The notes under the pieces were generated by a model. That model did not search any database. It was not told the origin of the DNA and was given only the letters and a program-made list of their open reading frames with translations. From Rhizobiaceae bacterium (GTDB lineage: Bacteria > Pseudomonadota > Alphaproteobacteria > Rhizobiales > Rhizobiaceae), in assembly GCA_019635755.1 (NCBI GenBank), contig JAHBYW010000001.1, forward strand, positions 496,001-560,000: a DNA stretch of 64,000 nucleotides. The letters run 5' to 3'. A program made the translations under genes and the position numbers. Positions 56,550 through 64,000 of this stretch are shown in pieces (positions within the stretch are counted from its first letter, which is position 1; the number at the start of each line of letters is the position of its first letter).

Positions 56550-57120
56550 GGGTTCGCTTGGCCCCGAGCAGATCGTCTGGTCGGAGCAGGCTTTTCCGCG
56601 CGTCCTGCGCACGACGAGCCTGACCGATGCCGACGCACCGACATCGTCGGCAATCGACATCGCGGACCACGGCGACATCTTTCGAGCGGCCGATAGCGGC
56701 CGAGAGCATGTTCGCTGGCCATCGCATGGAGTGCATGACCTTGTCGTAGACCGCTCTTCAGAAGCCCGAATAAATGCGATTTCCCTCCCTCTCGATGATG
56801 CGTTTGAACTCCGCCTCGACGCCGCGCGCCGCTTCTGGCGAGAACTGAAGGGTAAGCGCCCTGCGCCAGCCTACGGCGCGCTGCCGCAGCAGGCAAAGGG
56901 GCGGCAGATTCTTAATCTGCGCGCCTTCGACGGGCGACAGTCCGGCGCACCACAGCGGCAGATCGCCGAGACGCTGTTCACTCACACGACGGTATCGTCG
57001 CGCGACTGGCGCGATCATCCGCTACGGCATCGGGTTCGCGCGATCCTTCGCCGAGCCGACCGGCTGGTCGTCGGCGGCTATCGCGACCTGCTATTCTATC
57101 CCGGAACGGCTCCCCTGTGA
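56512..57120 (+). CDS. DUF2285 protein, C-terminal part
   Basis: A 202-residue frame overlapping the DUF6499-like one by 38 bases in the +1 frame. It contains RQILNLRAFDGRQSGAPQRQIAETLF and RHRVRAILRRADRLVVGGYRDLLFY, the DUF2285 domain. The start codon is doubtful (TTG 56512); a shift between WGARF and ITGGEG would make one 260-residue protein. Confidence 0.66.
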   Translation: MLGGGRDFITGGEGSLGPEQIVWSEQAFPRVLRTTSLTDADAPTSSAIDIADHGDIFRAADSGREHVRWPSHGVHDLVVDRSSEARINAISLPLDDAFELRLDAARRFWRELKGKRPAPAYGALPQQAKGRQILNLRAFDGRQSGAPQRQIAETLFTHTTVSSRDWRDHPLRHRVRAILRRADRLVVGGYRDLLFYPGTAPL

Positions 57121-57252
57121 CCGCTTCAAGGCGGTGCGCAAAAACGCACCTCCCTGTCTTTTCCCTCCCTCGGCCCTGTCGAACTTCGCCATCGTCCTCT
57201 CCACGCGCCCGGCAGGCCCGGGACGACACCGCCACCGCAAGGAGCTGGACGA

Positions 57253-57540
57253 ATGTCGAAATCTGCCGACGAGCTTCCCCGCCGCTTCGTGCGCACCAAG
57301 GAAGCCGCCCACTTCGTCGGGCTGTGCGCGCGCACGATGGAAAAGCATCGGACCTACGGCACCGGGCCGCGCTACTGCAAGGTCGGCGGCCGCATCCTCT
57401 ACGATGTCGAAGACCTGCGCGAATGGATCGCGGCCAGCCGGCGTTCCTCGACCAGCGACACCGACACCACCGACATTCCGCCCGCCAAGCCGCACGCTGC
57501 GCGCGCGCCGGCCTATATCGGCCGGCCGCGCGAGCGCTGA
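57253..57540 (+). CDS. Excisionase/AlpA-like HTH protein
   Basis: A 95-residue protein with RFVRTKEAAHFVGLCARTMEKHRTY and YCKVGGRILYDVEDLREWI, the MerR/AlpA-type winged helix of excisionase-like proteins. It precedes the repA-type gene by 12 bases and may control replication or excision. Confidence 0.82.
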   Translation: MSKSADELPRRFVRTKEAAHFVGLCARTMEKHRTYGTGPRYCKVGGRILYDVEDLREWIAASRRSSTSDTDTTDIPPAKPHAARAPAYIGRPRER

Positions 57541-57552
57541 TCGGAGGCGATC

Positions 57553-58428
57553 ATGCGACGCCGACTGGTCGAGGATGAGCAGCTTCTACGGTTCCGGGCG
57601 CGCGGCGGCGACATGGCGGCACGCGACTCGCAGGACCTGATGGCCTGGCCGTTCTTCTCGTTGGCCAAGACCCGCCGCATCACGCCGATCGACTTCCGCA
57701 TGGGCAACATCTCCATCCGCGTCGAGGCCACGCTCGAGCACGGCATGGCGACCATCTGGGATGCCGACATCCTTATCTGGGCAGCCAGCCAGATCGTCGA
57801 CGCCCGTGACAAGGGCTTGCTCACCTCACGGCTGATGGCCGCGACGCCGTATGAGATCCTGACCTTCATCGGCCGCGGCGATGCCGGACCGAACTACGAT
57901 CGGCTGAAGGCGGCGCTCGACCGGCTGCAATCGACCACGGTCGCGACCTCGATCCGTCAGCCGTCCGAGCGTCGCCGGCATCGGTTCTCCTGGATCAACG
58001 AATGGAAGGAACGCCTGGACGGCGACGGGCGGCCGCTCGGCATCGAGCTGATCCTGCCGGACTGGTTCTATTCCGGCGTTCTCGACGACGCGCTGATCCT
58101 CACCATCAACCGCGAGTATTTCGAACTCACGGGCGGTCTCGAACGCTGGCTCTATCGGCTCGTGCGCAAGCATGGCGGTCGGCAGTCCTGGGGCTGGAGC
58201 TTCGATCTCCGGCACCTTCATCTGAAGTCGGGCAGCCTCTCGCCGCTCAAGCGCTTCGCCTTCGAGTTGCGCGAGATCGTCCGTCGCCAGCCGCTGCCCG
58301 GCTACCGGCTCGCGCTGACCGCCGACCCGGACGGCCGCCAGCGCCTCACCTTCCGCCCTGATCCGAACCATCCGACCGGCGACAAGACGGGCGCGCGAGC
58401 GACACGCCGTCGTTCGAGCCGACTGTGA
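57553..58428 (+). CDS. repA: RepA-type replication initiator
   Basis: A 291-residue protein of the replication initiator A (RPA) family. It has WPFFSLAKTRRITPIDFRMG near residue 30, then VEATLEHGMATIWDADILIWAASQ and RWLYRLVRKHGGRQSWGWSF. ICEs of this type carry RepA to replicate after excision. GGAGGCGATC precedes ATG 57553. Iterons follow the gene. Confidence 0.84.
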   Translation: MRRRLVEDEQLLRFRARGGDMAARDSQDLMAWPFFSLAKTRRITPIDFRMGNISIRVEATLEHGMATIWDADILIWAASQIVDARDKGLLTSRLMAATPYEILTFIGRGDAGPNYDRLKAALDRLQSTTVATSIRQPSERRRHRFSWINEWKERLDGDGRPLGIELILPDWFYSGVLDDALILTINREYFELTGGLERWLYRLVRKHGGRQSWGWSFDLRHLHLKSGSLSPLKRFAFELREIVRRQPLPGYRLALTADPDGRQRLTFRPDPNHPTGDKTGARATRRRSSRL

Positions 58429-58444
58429 GGTTCCTGTGGACATG

Positions 58445-58509
58445 CCCGTACTATCAGGAACCGCGACTCCCGTACTATCGGGAACCGGATTCCCGTACTA
58501 TCGGGAACC
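58445..58509. repeat. Three 18-base iterons after repA
   Basis: CCCGTACTATCRGGAACC occurs at 58445, 58469 and 58492, steps of 24 and 23 bases, about two helix turns. They are directly repeated and lie 17 bases past repA. They are probably initiator binding sites. Confidence 0.75.
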
Positions 58510-58570
58510 CATACCGGCCGCGAAGCCAGGTGCTGCCTGCCGTTGCGAGCGTCCTAACTTTACTAACCGG

Positions 58571-58680
58571 GAATCCTTCGGATTCTCTCTAACGCGTCAG
58601 GCGGTTTCCACCGCCTGTGGATGCACTTTGTTTCCGCGAGACCGGAAACAGGTTGCACCTTTGCGGAAACCTGTTTCCGG
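58571..58680. other. Palindromes of the candidate replication origin
   Basis: GAATCC-TTC-GGATTC (58571-58585), AGGCGGT-TTCC-ACCGCCT (58599-58616), and CCGGAAACAGGTT (58642-58654) with AACCTGTTTCCGG (58668-58680), a 13-bp stem with a 13-base loop. GTTTCC/GGAAAC is repeated further. Together with the iterons this looks like oriV. Confidence 0.55.
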
Positions 58681-58755
58681 CGGTCAGCGACCGCGGCACA
58701 TGCGCGCCCGCGATCGGCGAGCCGCCATCATTCCCATCACCAATGGAGCAGTGCC

Positions 58756-59268
58756 ATGACAAGGCGCCATCGCGTGCATCCTGGCAGCGGACAGGGATGG
58801 CATGACGACGACCTCACCGAGGTCGAGCTGGTGTGGGTCAGGAAGCGGATCGAGAACTACATACGCTTCGGTCATGTAGCAGCGAAACGGACGCTCGATC
58901 GCAGCCGCCGCGTCGTCTCCTTCGCGCCGCGCAGCGTCTTTGCCTTCGTGCGCTGGACAGCGAACGACTTCGGCACCACCGCATCGCGCATCGACATATT
59001 GCGCGCCGTCGAGCCGGGCGAGCGCTGCTCGACCGTCGCCTATGTGCGACCCGGCGCCGACATCCTGCTCACCGCCACCGGCTGGCCGAATGTCGAGAAG
59101 GTGCTTCAGGCCATCGACCAGATCGAGGCGCTGGGCATCGATGCGGCCGATGCCTCGCCCGACTACTGGCGGCATGTTCACAGCCGCTTTGCCGTTCGCG
59201 AGACGCCGCGGCCATATAGCCGCCAGCGTCACGAAGCCTGGCTCCTGCGCCGGCGGATCGAGCCATGA
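58756..59268 (+). CDS. DUF2840 protein
   Basis: A 170-residue protein with the DUF2840 pattern: TEVELVWVRKRIENYIRFG, RSVFAFVRWTANDFGTTAS and ILTATGWPNVEKVLQAID-like text near the end. It stands in the conjugation operon before the peptidase; function unknown. Its stop overlaps the peptidase start (ATGA). Confidence 0.86.
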   Translation: MTRRHRVHPGSGQGWHDDDLTEVELVWVRKRIENYIRFGHVAAKRTLDRSRRVVSFAPRSVFAFVRWTANDFGTTASRIDILRAVEPGERCSTVAYVRPGADILLTATGWPNVEKVLQAIDQIEALGIDAADASPDYWRHVHSRFAVRETPRPYSRQRHEAWLLRRRIEP

Positions 59269-59861
59269 GCGCGCGCCGGGCGATCGTCCTCACCATGCTC
59301 GCCGGCACGGCGATGGTTGCCGCTCCGGCGTGGGGCCGGTTCCCGCCGCGCCTCATCTGGAACGCTTCGGCCAGCGCGCCGATCGGCCTCTACCGCGTCG
59401 AGCAGATCGCCCGTCTCGATGTCGCCGACCTGGTCGTGGTCATGCCGCCCGAGCCGATGGCGGCTTTCCTGTCGGAGCGCGGCTACCTGCCGCGCGGCGT
59501 GCCGCTGATCAAGCGCGTGCTGGCGCTCGCGGGTGCGGAAGTCTGCCGCTGCGGCGCGGAGATCGTCGCCTACGACGTGACCTACGGCCACGCGCGGGAG
59601 CGCGACAGTCGCGGCCGCAAGCTGCCGGACTGGCAGGGCTGCGGCGTGGTTTCGGAAGGCGAGGCCTTCCTCATGAACTGGGACGCCGCCGACAGCTTCG
59701 ACAGCCGCTATGTCGGCCCGCTGCCGATCGCCTCGATCGTCGGCCGGGCGGTCCCCGTCTGGGTCGCTGTCAACGCCGATTCCGTCACAGCTACGCCGAC
59801 GACGCCGCACAGCACGTCACCCAAATCGCACGTCCACGCCAACGAAAGGAACGCGCCATGA
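59265..59861 (+). CDS. traF: S26 family signal peptidase, TraF type
   Basis: A 198-residue inner-membrane protease. SARRAIVLTMLAGTAMVAAP is the membrane anchor; NASASAPIGLYRV holds the serine, and LIKRVLALAGAEVC the lysine of the catalytic pair. TraF cleaves and circularises pilin in conjugation. It overlaps both neighbours by ATGA. Confidence 0.86.
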   Translation: MSARRAIVLTMLAGTAMVAAPAWGRFPPRLIWNASASAPIGLYRVEQIARLDVADLVVVMPPEPMAAFLSERGYLPRGVPLIKRVLALAGAEVCRCGAEIVAYDVTYGHARERDSRGRKLPDWQGCGVVSEGEAFLMNWDAADSFDSRYVGPLPIASIVGRAVPVWVAVNADSVTATPTTPHSTSPKSHVHANERNAP

Positions 59862-60184
59862 GCAGGATAGGCACATTCACTCGCAACGATGACGGCTTCT
59901 TCGGCAACATCCGAACGCTCACCCTCGACGTGAAACTCTCCATTCTGCCGGCCGAGAAATCGGACGCGGAGAACGCGCCAGATCATCGCATCTTTTGCGA
60001 AGGCCTCGAAGTCGGCGCGGCCTGGAACCGCACCGGCGAAAAGGCCGGCCTATGGCTGTCGGTCGCCGTCGACGATCCGTCCTTCGTGCAGCCGCTGCGG
60101 GCGCGGCTGTTCGAGGCCGATGCAGAGAAAGGCATCTGGACCCTGCATTGGGACCGGCTGTCGAAGCGTGACGAACGGACATGA
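59858..60184 (+). CDS. DUF736 protein, copy 2
   Basis: A 108-residue second intact DUF736 protein: MSRIGTFTRNDDGFFGNIRTL, HRIFCEGLEVGAAWNRTGEK and LWLSVAVDDPSFVQPLRARL. It is much diverged from the copy at 52246 and is placed inside the conjugation operon, so probably not a recent duplicate. Confidence 0.88.
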   Translation: MSRIGTFTRNDDGFFGNIRTLTLDVKLSILPAEKSDAENAPDHRIFCEGLEVGAAWNRTGEKAGLWLSVAVDDPSFVQPLRARLFEADAEKGIWTLHWDRLSKRDERT

Positions 60185-60188
60185 GGCC

Positions 60189-61271
60189 ATGCGCTCGCCG
60201 CGATCCTGCCGGCCCGATCCCTCAATCGCCTTGATCGATCGAGCGCCGGTCAATCCCCTCGACCCGATCGCCCGTCGGGCGGCCGACGCGCGCAGCGAAG
60301 CTCAAGGGCGGCGGCCTGTTTTCCGGGTGACGGTCATGTCTGCCGACGATGCCCGTCCGGAAAACTCCGGCCGCCGGCAAAGCCTTGCCCTTGAGCGGAG
60401 CGAGCACGGTGGCAGGCTGACGGCGCATCGGATCGGAGAATCGCACGCGGTTCTGCTGGTCGTCATCGTGCTGTCGGCGTCCATCGCGACCACCATCGCC
60501 ACGTGCTCGGCATACGCCGAGCCTGCGCTTCGGTCTCCTAGCGACCGCGTCACCAATGCCACGTCACCGGCTTATCCATGGTCAGCGCATGTAGCAGAGG
60601 CCGCAAAGCGCTTCGCTATTCCGGAGCGCTGGATACGTGCTGTGATGTGGGCCGAGAGCACCAACGACATGCGCGCCGTTTCGCCCAAGGGCGCGATCGG
60701 CCTGATGCAGGTCATGCCGGCGACCTGGCAAGAGCTGCGCGCCGACCACGGTCTCGGCGACGATCCGTTCGAGCCTCGCGACAACATCCTGGCCGGCACG
60801 GCCTACCTGCGCGAGATGCTCGACCGCTTCGGTAGGAAGGGTTTCCTCGCCGCCTACAATGCCGGCCCGAGACGTTACGAGCAGCATCTCGCAACTGGCC
60901 GGCCGCTGCCGCGCGAGACGGTCGAATACGTCGCGAAGCTCATGCCGATGATCGACGGGACGGCGACCGTGCCGTCAGGGACGCGCCGGTCAGCCGTCCA
61001 TCACGATGCGCGTCGCTCGCCGATCTTCGCACACCCCGGCGGCAGCGGTGACGCCGATCGGGCGCGTGCGAAGCACGGCTCGACTGAACATTCGGACAGC
61101 GTCTTCATGCTGGTCGGTGAGCCGGACGATCGGCCAACGGACAGCAATCCGATCTCCGATCTGACAGCGATCGCGCCGCCGGCTGCTCGCGCCTCCAACG
61201 ATTCGGGCGTGGCTGCCCGGAGCAACAACGGCAGCCTGTTCTTCCGCCGCTCCGCGGATTCGACGCCATGA
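60189..61271 (+). CDS. Lytic transglycosylase of the conjugation operon
   Basis: A 360-residue protein. The SLT domain lies in VMWAESTNDMRAVSPKGAIG, with the catalytic glutamate in AESTN, then LMQVMPATW and FLAAYNAGPRRYEQ. About 90 residues of unusual basic, disordered text come first, then one membrane helix (VLLVVIVLSASIATTI). Such enzymes open the cell wall for the conjugation channel. A 100-residue tail follows the domain. Confidence 0.83.
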   Translation: MRSPRSCRPDPSIALIDRAPVNPLDPIARRAADARSEAQGRRPVFRVTVMSADDARPENSGRRQSLALERSEHGGRLTAHRIGESHAVLLVVIVLSASIATTIATCSAYAEPALRSPSDRVTNATSPAYPWSAHVAEAAKRFAIPERWIRAVMWAESTNDMRAVSPKGAIGLMQVMPATWQELRADHGLGDDPFEPRDNILAGTAYLREMLDRFGRKGFLAAYNAGPRRYEQHLATGRPLPRETVEYVAKLMPMIDGTATVPSGTRRSAVHHDARRSPIFAHPGGSGDADRARAKHGSTEHSDSVFMLVGEPDDRPTDSNPISDLTAIAPPAARASNDSGVAARSNNGSLFFRRSADSTP

Positions 61272-61376
61272 CAGGCGCTTTGGGCGTCAATCGCGCTTCG
61301 GCCTGTGCCGGCGCGCTGTGTTCGGCGGGTGGGAGGACCGCCGAGGGAACCGAGGAGGAGAGGCAGGATAAAGGGC

Positions 61377-61507
61377 CGCGATGTGCGGCTCGGTCGGTTG
61401 GCGGTTTTGCACGGGTTTGCGAGTCCGTTTCGCGATGTGCGGGACAGCGCGTGCGAGGTGCGACATGGCGATTTTCGTAATCTTTTCAACGAGACATGCA
61501 CATCGCG
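61377..61507. other. Candidate origin of transfer
   Basis: CGCGATGTGC occurs at 61377-61386 and 61431-61440, and its exact reverse complement GCACATCGCG at 61498-61507, in the gene-free stretch just before the relaxase start. Repeats in this layout are usual at oriT, where the relaxase or its helper binds. No known nic site was recognised. Confidence 0.5.
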
Positions 61508-61517
61508 GAGAACGGTG

Positions 61518-63257
61518 ATGCCGAAGGACGACGATTTCCGTGTCAGGCCTGGCCGCATTCGCTCGCGCAGCGCAGAGCGAGGGCGGCCGTTCGTCCTGCA
61601 GGCGCTCGCTTCCGCGCAACGGGCCGGTGGCCGGATCACACGCCAGGGGCGGATCGTCTCGCCGCGCGCCTCGACCTTCGGCCGGGGCCGTTCCGCGAGC
61701 ATTCGCGCCAATCGCCTGATTACCAGCCGCTCGCGCGGCGCGACGGTCAAGGCGCGCGTCGTGCGGCAGCAGAAATGGGCTACGCCGCTATCGGCGCATC
61801 TGCGATACCTCCGCCGCGACGGCGTGACGAAGGACGGTGCAAAGGCGCGCATGTTCGGTGCGGAGACCGACGAGGCCGATCACGATGCCTTCGCGGATCG
61901 CTGCAAGGACGACCGCCATCATTTCCGCTTCATCGTCTCACCCGACGATGCCGTCGAGCTTGGCGACCTCAGAAGCTTCGCCCGCGAGCTGATGAGCGAC
62001 ATGGAACGCGATCTCGGCACGAAGCTCGATTGGATCGGCATTGACCATTGGAACACCGAGCACCCGCATGTCCACATCATCGTGCGCGGCGTGGCGGAGG
62101 ACGGCGAGAACCTGGTCATCTCCCGCGACTACATCCGACAAGGCATGCGTGACAGGGCGAGCGACATCCTCACCCAGACGCTCGGCCCGCGAACCGATCT
62201 CGATATCCGCCGTTCCATTGCGAGACAGGTCGAGAACGAGCGCTGGACGCAGCTCGATCGGCAACTTCAGAAGGACGCCGACCATCATGGGATCATCGAC
62301 GTCGCGCCCGCTTCGGACAAGCAGCCCGACGAGTACCTGACGCTCAAGGTCGGCCGGCTTCGAAAGCTGGAAAGCCTTGGCCTCGCCACCGCGATCGGTC
62401 CCGGTCAGTGGACGATGGCGGAGGAGGCCGAGCCGACCTTGCGCGCGTTGGGCGAGCGCGGCGACATCATCAAGCGGCTTCATCGCAGCCTGACGGAACA
62501 TGGTCTCGACCGGGAGGCGGCAAGCTATGTTCTCGCGGCGGAAGAAGTCCACACGCCTATCATTGGCCGCCTGCTGGAGCGAGGCCTGCACGACGAGCTT
62601 TACGGGTCGGCCTATGCGATCGTCGACGGTATCGACGGCCGCACCCATCACGTTCGTTTCCATGATCTTGAAGGCACTGGCGATTCTCCGGCCGGCTCGA
62701 TCGTCGAGCTGCGTCGCTATCAAGACAGGAACGGACGGGAGCGTGTCGCGCTCGCCGTCCGTTCCGACTTCTCGATCACGGAGCAGATACATGCCGATGG
62801 CGCGACCTGGCTCGACAGGCAGCTCATCGCCCGCCAACCGGCCGATCTCGGCGAAGGCGGGTTTGGCCGGGCGGTGAAGGAGGCGCTCGACGCGCGCACC
62901 GAGCATCTGATCGAGGAGGGCCATGCCCATCGCGCCGGCCAGCGCATCATCTTCGCACGCAACCTGCTCGCCACGATGCGCGAGCGTGAAGTCGACGCGC
63001 TGGGACAACGGCTGGCGACGGAGACCGGTCTGCCGTTCGTGAAGGCGACGGAAGGCGACTCGGTTTCCGGCATCTACAGCCGGCGCTTCTCGCTCGCGTC
63101 AGGCCGTTTCGCCATGATCGACGACGGACTTGGCTTCCAACTCGTGCCCTGGTCGCCGTCGATCGAGAAGCATCTCGACCGGCACGTCTCCGGCTTCGCG
63201 CGTGCCGACGGTGGTGTCGAATGGGCGCTGGGGCGGAAGCGAGGACTCGGGTTGTAG
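61518..63257 (+). CDS. Relaxase, DUF3363/VirD2-like
   Basis: A 579-residue relaxase. Near the N-terminus LSAHLRYLRRDGVTKDG may hold the catalytic tyrosine; the metal-binding histidines lie in HHFRFIVSPDDA and HPHVHIIVRG. The C-terminal DUF3363 part follows. It nicks the element at oriT and leads the strand to the coupling protein. ATG 61518 lies behind GGAG. Confidence 0.86.
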   Translation: MPKDDDFRVRPGRIRSRSAERGRPFVLQALASAQRAGGRITRQGRIVSPRASTFGRGRSASIRANRLITSRSRGATVKARVVRQQKWATPLSAHLRYLRRDGVTKDGAKARMFGAETDEADHDAFADRCKDDRHHFRFIVSPDDAVELGDLRSFARELMSDMERDLGTKLDWIGIDHWNTEHPHVHIIVRGVAEDGENLVISRDYIRQGMRDRASDILTQTLGPRTDLDIRRSIARQVENERWTQLDRQLQKDADHHGIIDVAPASDKQPDEYLTLKVGRLRKLESLGLATAIGPGQWTMAEEAEPTLRALGERGDIIKRLHRSLTEHGLDREAASYVLAAEEVHTPIIGRLLERGLHDELYGSAYAIVDGIDGRTHHVRFHDLEGTGDSPAGSIVELRRYQDRNGRERVALAVRSDFSITEQIHADGATWLDRQLIARQPADLGEGGFGRAVKEALDARTEHLIEEGHAHRAGQRIIFARNLLATMREREVDALGQRLATETGLPFVKATEGDSVSGIYSRRFSLASGRFAMIDDGLGFQLVPWSPSIEKHLDRHVSGFARADGGVEWALGRKRGLGL

Positions 63258-63416
63258 GGGGCCGCCACCCTCAACGATCGAGAGACGTCCGAAGGCCCAA
63301 AGCGAAAGGGGCTAGTCTTTTCAGGTCGCAGCGCGATCGACCTGATTTCGTTCTTGCGAGCCTCCGAAAGGGGCACCCTTTTCCCTGATGCGATTGTTCC
63401 GTTTCGCGAGAGGCGT
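63258..63416. other. Short gap between relaxase and coupling protein genes
   Basis: About 160 bases with no gene seen. GAGAGG stands before the next ATG. Confidence 0.5.
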
Positions 63417-64000
63417 ATGTCCGCGACGCGCATCCTTTGGGGACAGATCCTTGTCGTCCTGACGATCGTGCTCCTGACCACATGGGGCGCGACGCAGTGG
63501 ACGGCATGGCGTCTTGGGTTTCAGACGCAGCTTGGCTCGCCCTGGTTCGAATTCGGCGGCTGGCCGGTCTATCCGCCACCAGCCTTCTTCTGGTGGTGGT
63601 ATTTCTATGACGCCTATGCGCCGTGGGTGTTCTACGAGGGCGCCGCCATAGCTGCGTCCGGCGGCATCATCGCAATTGTCATCGCCATCATGATGTCGGT
63701 GTGGCGGGCGCGCGAGGGCAGGAACGCCGAGACATTCGGCTCGGCCCGCTGGGCCACGAGGCAGGAAATCTCCTCTGCTGGGTTGCTTGGTCCGGACGGC
63801 GTGGTGCTCGGCCGCTTCGAGCAGGATTATCTCCGCCACGACGGGCCGGAGCATGTGCTGTGCTTCGCGCCGACCAGAAGCGGCAAGGGCGTCGGGCTGG
63901 TGGTGCCGTCGCTGCTGACCTGGCCGGGAAGCACGATCGTGCACGACATAAAAGGGGAAAATTGGGAACTGACCTCCGGCTGGCGCTCCCGCTTCGGCCG
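63417..64000 (+). CDS. traG: Conjugative coupling protein TraG/VirD4, 5' part
   Basis: The first 194 residues of a type IV coupling protein. Two membrane segments come first (ILVVLTIVLLTTWGA and ASGGIIAIVIAIMMSVW), then GSARWATRQE and the Walker A loop CFAPTRSGKGVGLVVPS at about 149-165, then STIVHDIKGENW. The gene runs off the window. Confidence 0.92.
   Translation, partial: MSATRILWGQILVVLTIVLLTTWGATQWTAWRLGFQTQLGSPWFEFGGWPVYPPPAFFWWWYFYDAYAPWVFYEGAAIAASGGIIAIVIAIMMSVWRAREGRNAETFGSARWATRQEISSAGLLGPDGVVLGRFEQDYLRHDGPEHVLCFAPTRSGKGVGLVVPSLLTWPGSTIVHDIKGENWELTSGWRSRFG

Noticed and set aside
58445-58509. CRISPR array
   Set aside because: Three short repeats with 5-6 base gaps are iterons, not repeat-spacer units, and no cas genes are near.
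29421-64000. A right attachment site inside the window
   Set aside because: No second copy of the guaA end was found by eye; GAGTGGGAAGG near 48867 lies within the ParB-like gene and does not extend the match.

Overview
The window comes from a GC-rich alphaproteobacterium, most likely Hyphomicrobiales of the Phyllobacteriaceae or Mesorhizobium type. The F0 ATP synthase genes form a separate atpI-B-E-F'-F cluster with a duplicated b subunit. There is a BacA/SbmA-type transporter, a MucR/Ros-type regulator, and a mobile element built like the integrative and conjugative elements (ICEs) of rhizobia and sphingomonads. This placement is inferred from gene content, not from a database search.

Bases 1 to 29420 are ordinary chromosome. 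They hold a truncated TPR protein gene, a polyprenyl diphosphate synthase, ispE, moaB-like, an S49 peptidase, a SplB-like radical SAM gene, rnhB, the F0 ATP synthase operon, a SleB-type cell wall hydrolase, der, a polysaccharide deacetylase, a BacA/SbmA homologue, an M29 aminopeptidase, two overlapping LuxR-type regulators, a D-lyxose isomerase with an Lrp-type regulator, a large RTX protein, and guaA.

At the 3' end of guaA a mobile element begins and runs off the right edge. A P4-type tyrosine integrase (29736-30989) sits just after guaA, behind five TGACGGTA-type repeats that look like integrase or excisionase sites. The cargo (about 31-47.5 kb) is visibly AT-richer and is a defence island. 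Its centre is a tightly overlapping minus-strand operon: cysteine desulfurase, DUF4007 protein, 1130-residue P-loop ATPase and PAPS-reductase-like protein, the order of SspABCD DNA phosphorothioation systems. The operon continues without a gap into a small protein, a protein with two GHKL ATPase domains that ends as a histidine kinase, and a response-receiver protein. A divergent GIY-YIG nuclease and a second large GHKL ATPase flank it. No SspE is present, so this looks like phosphorothioation coupled to a new signalling or effector module.

From 47.5 kb to the end lies the ICE backbone: ParB-like protein, DUF2958, DUF736 (one broken and two intact copies), DUF932, MucR, two XRE regulators, DUF2285-type proteins, an excisionase-like HTH protein, a RepA-type initiator with iterons, DUF2840, a TraF-type peptidase, a lytic transglycosylase, a candidate oriT, a relaxase and the start of the TraG/VirD4 coupling protein. 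The ParB-like and DUF932 genes are preceded by two diverged copies of the same structured leader, which share a long-range stem with compensatory base changes. This may be an undescribed RNA or single-stranded-DNA regulatory element.
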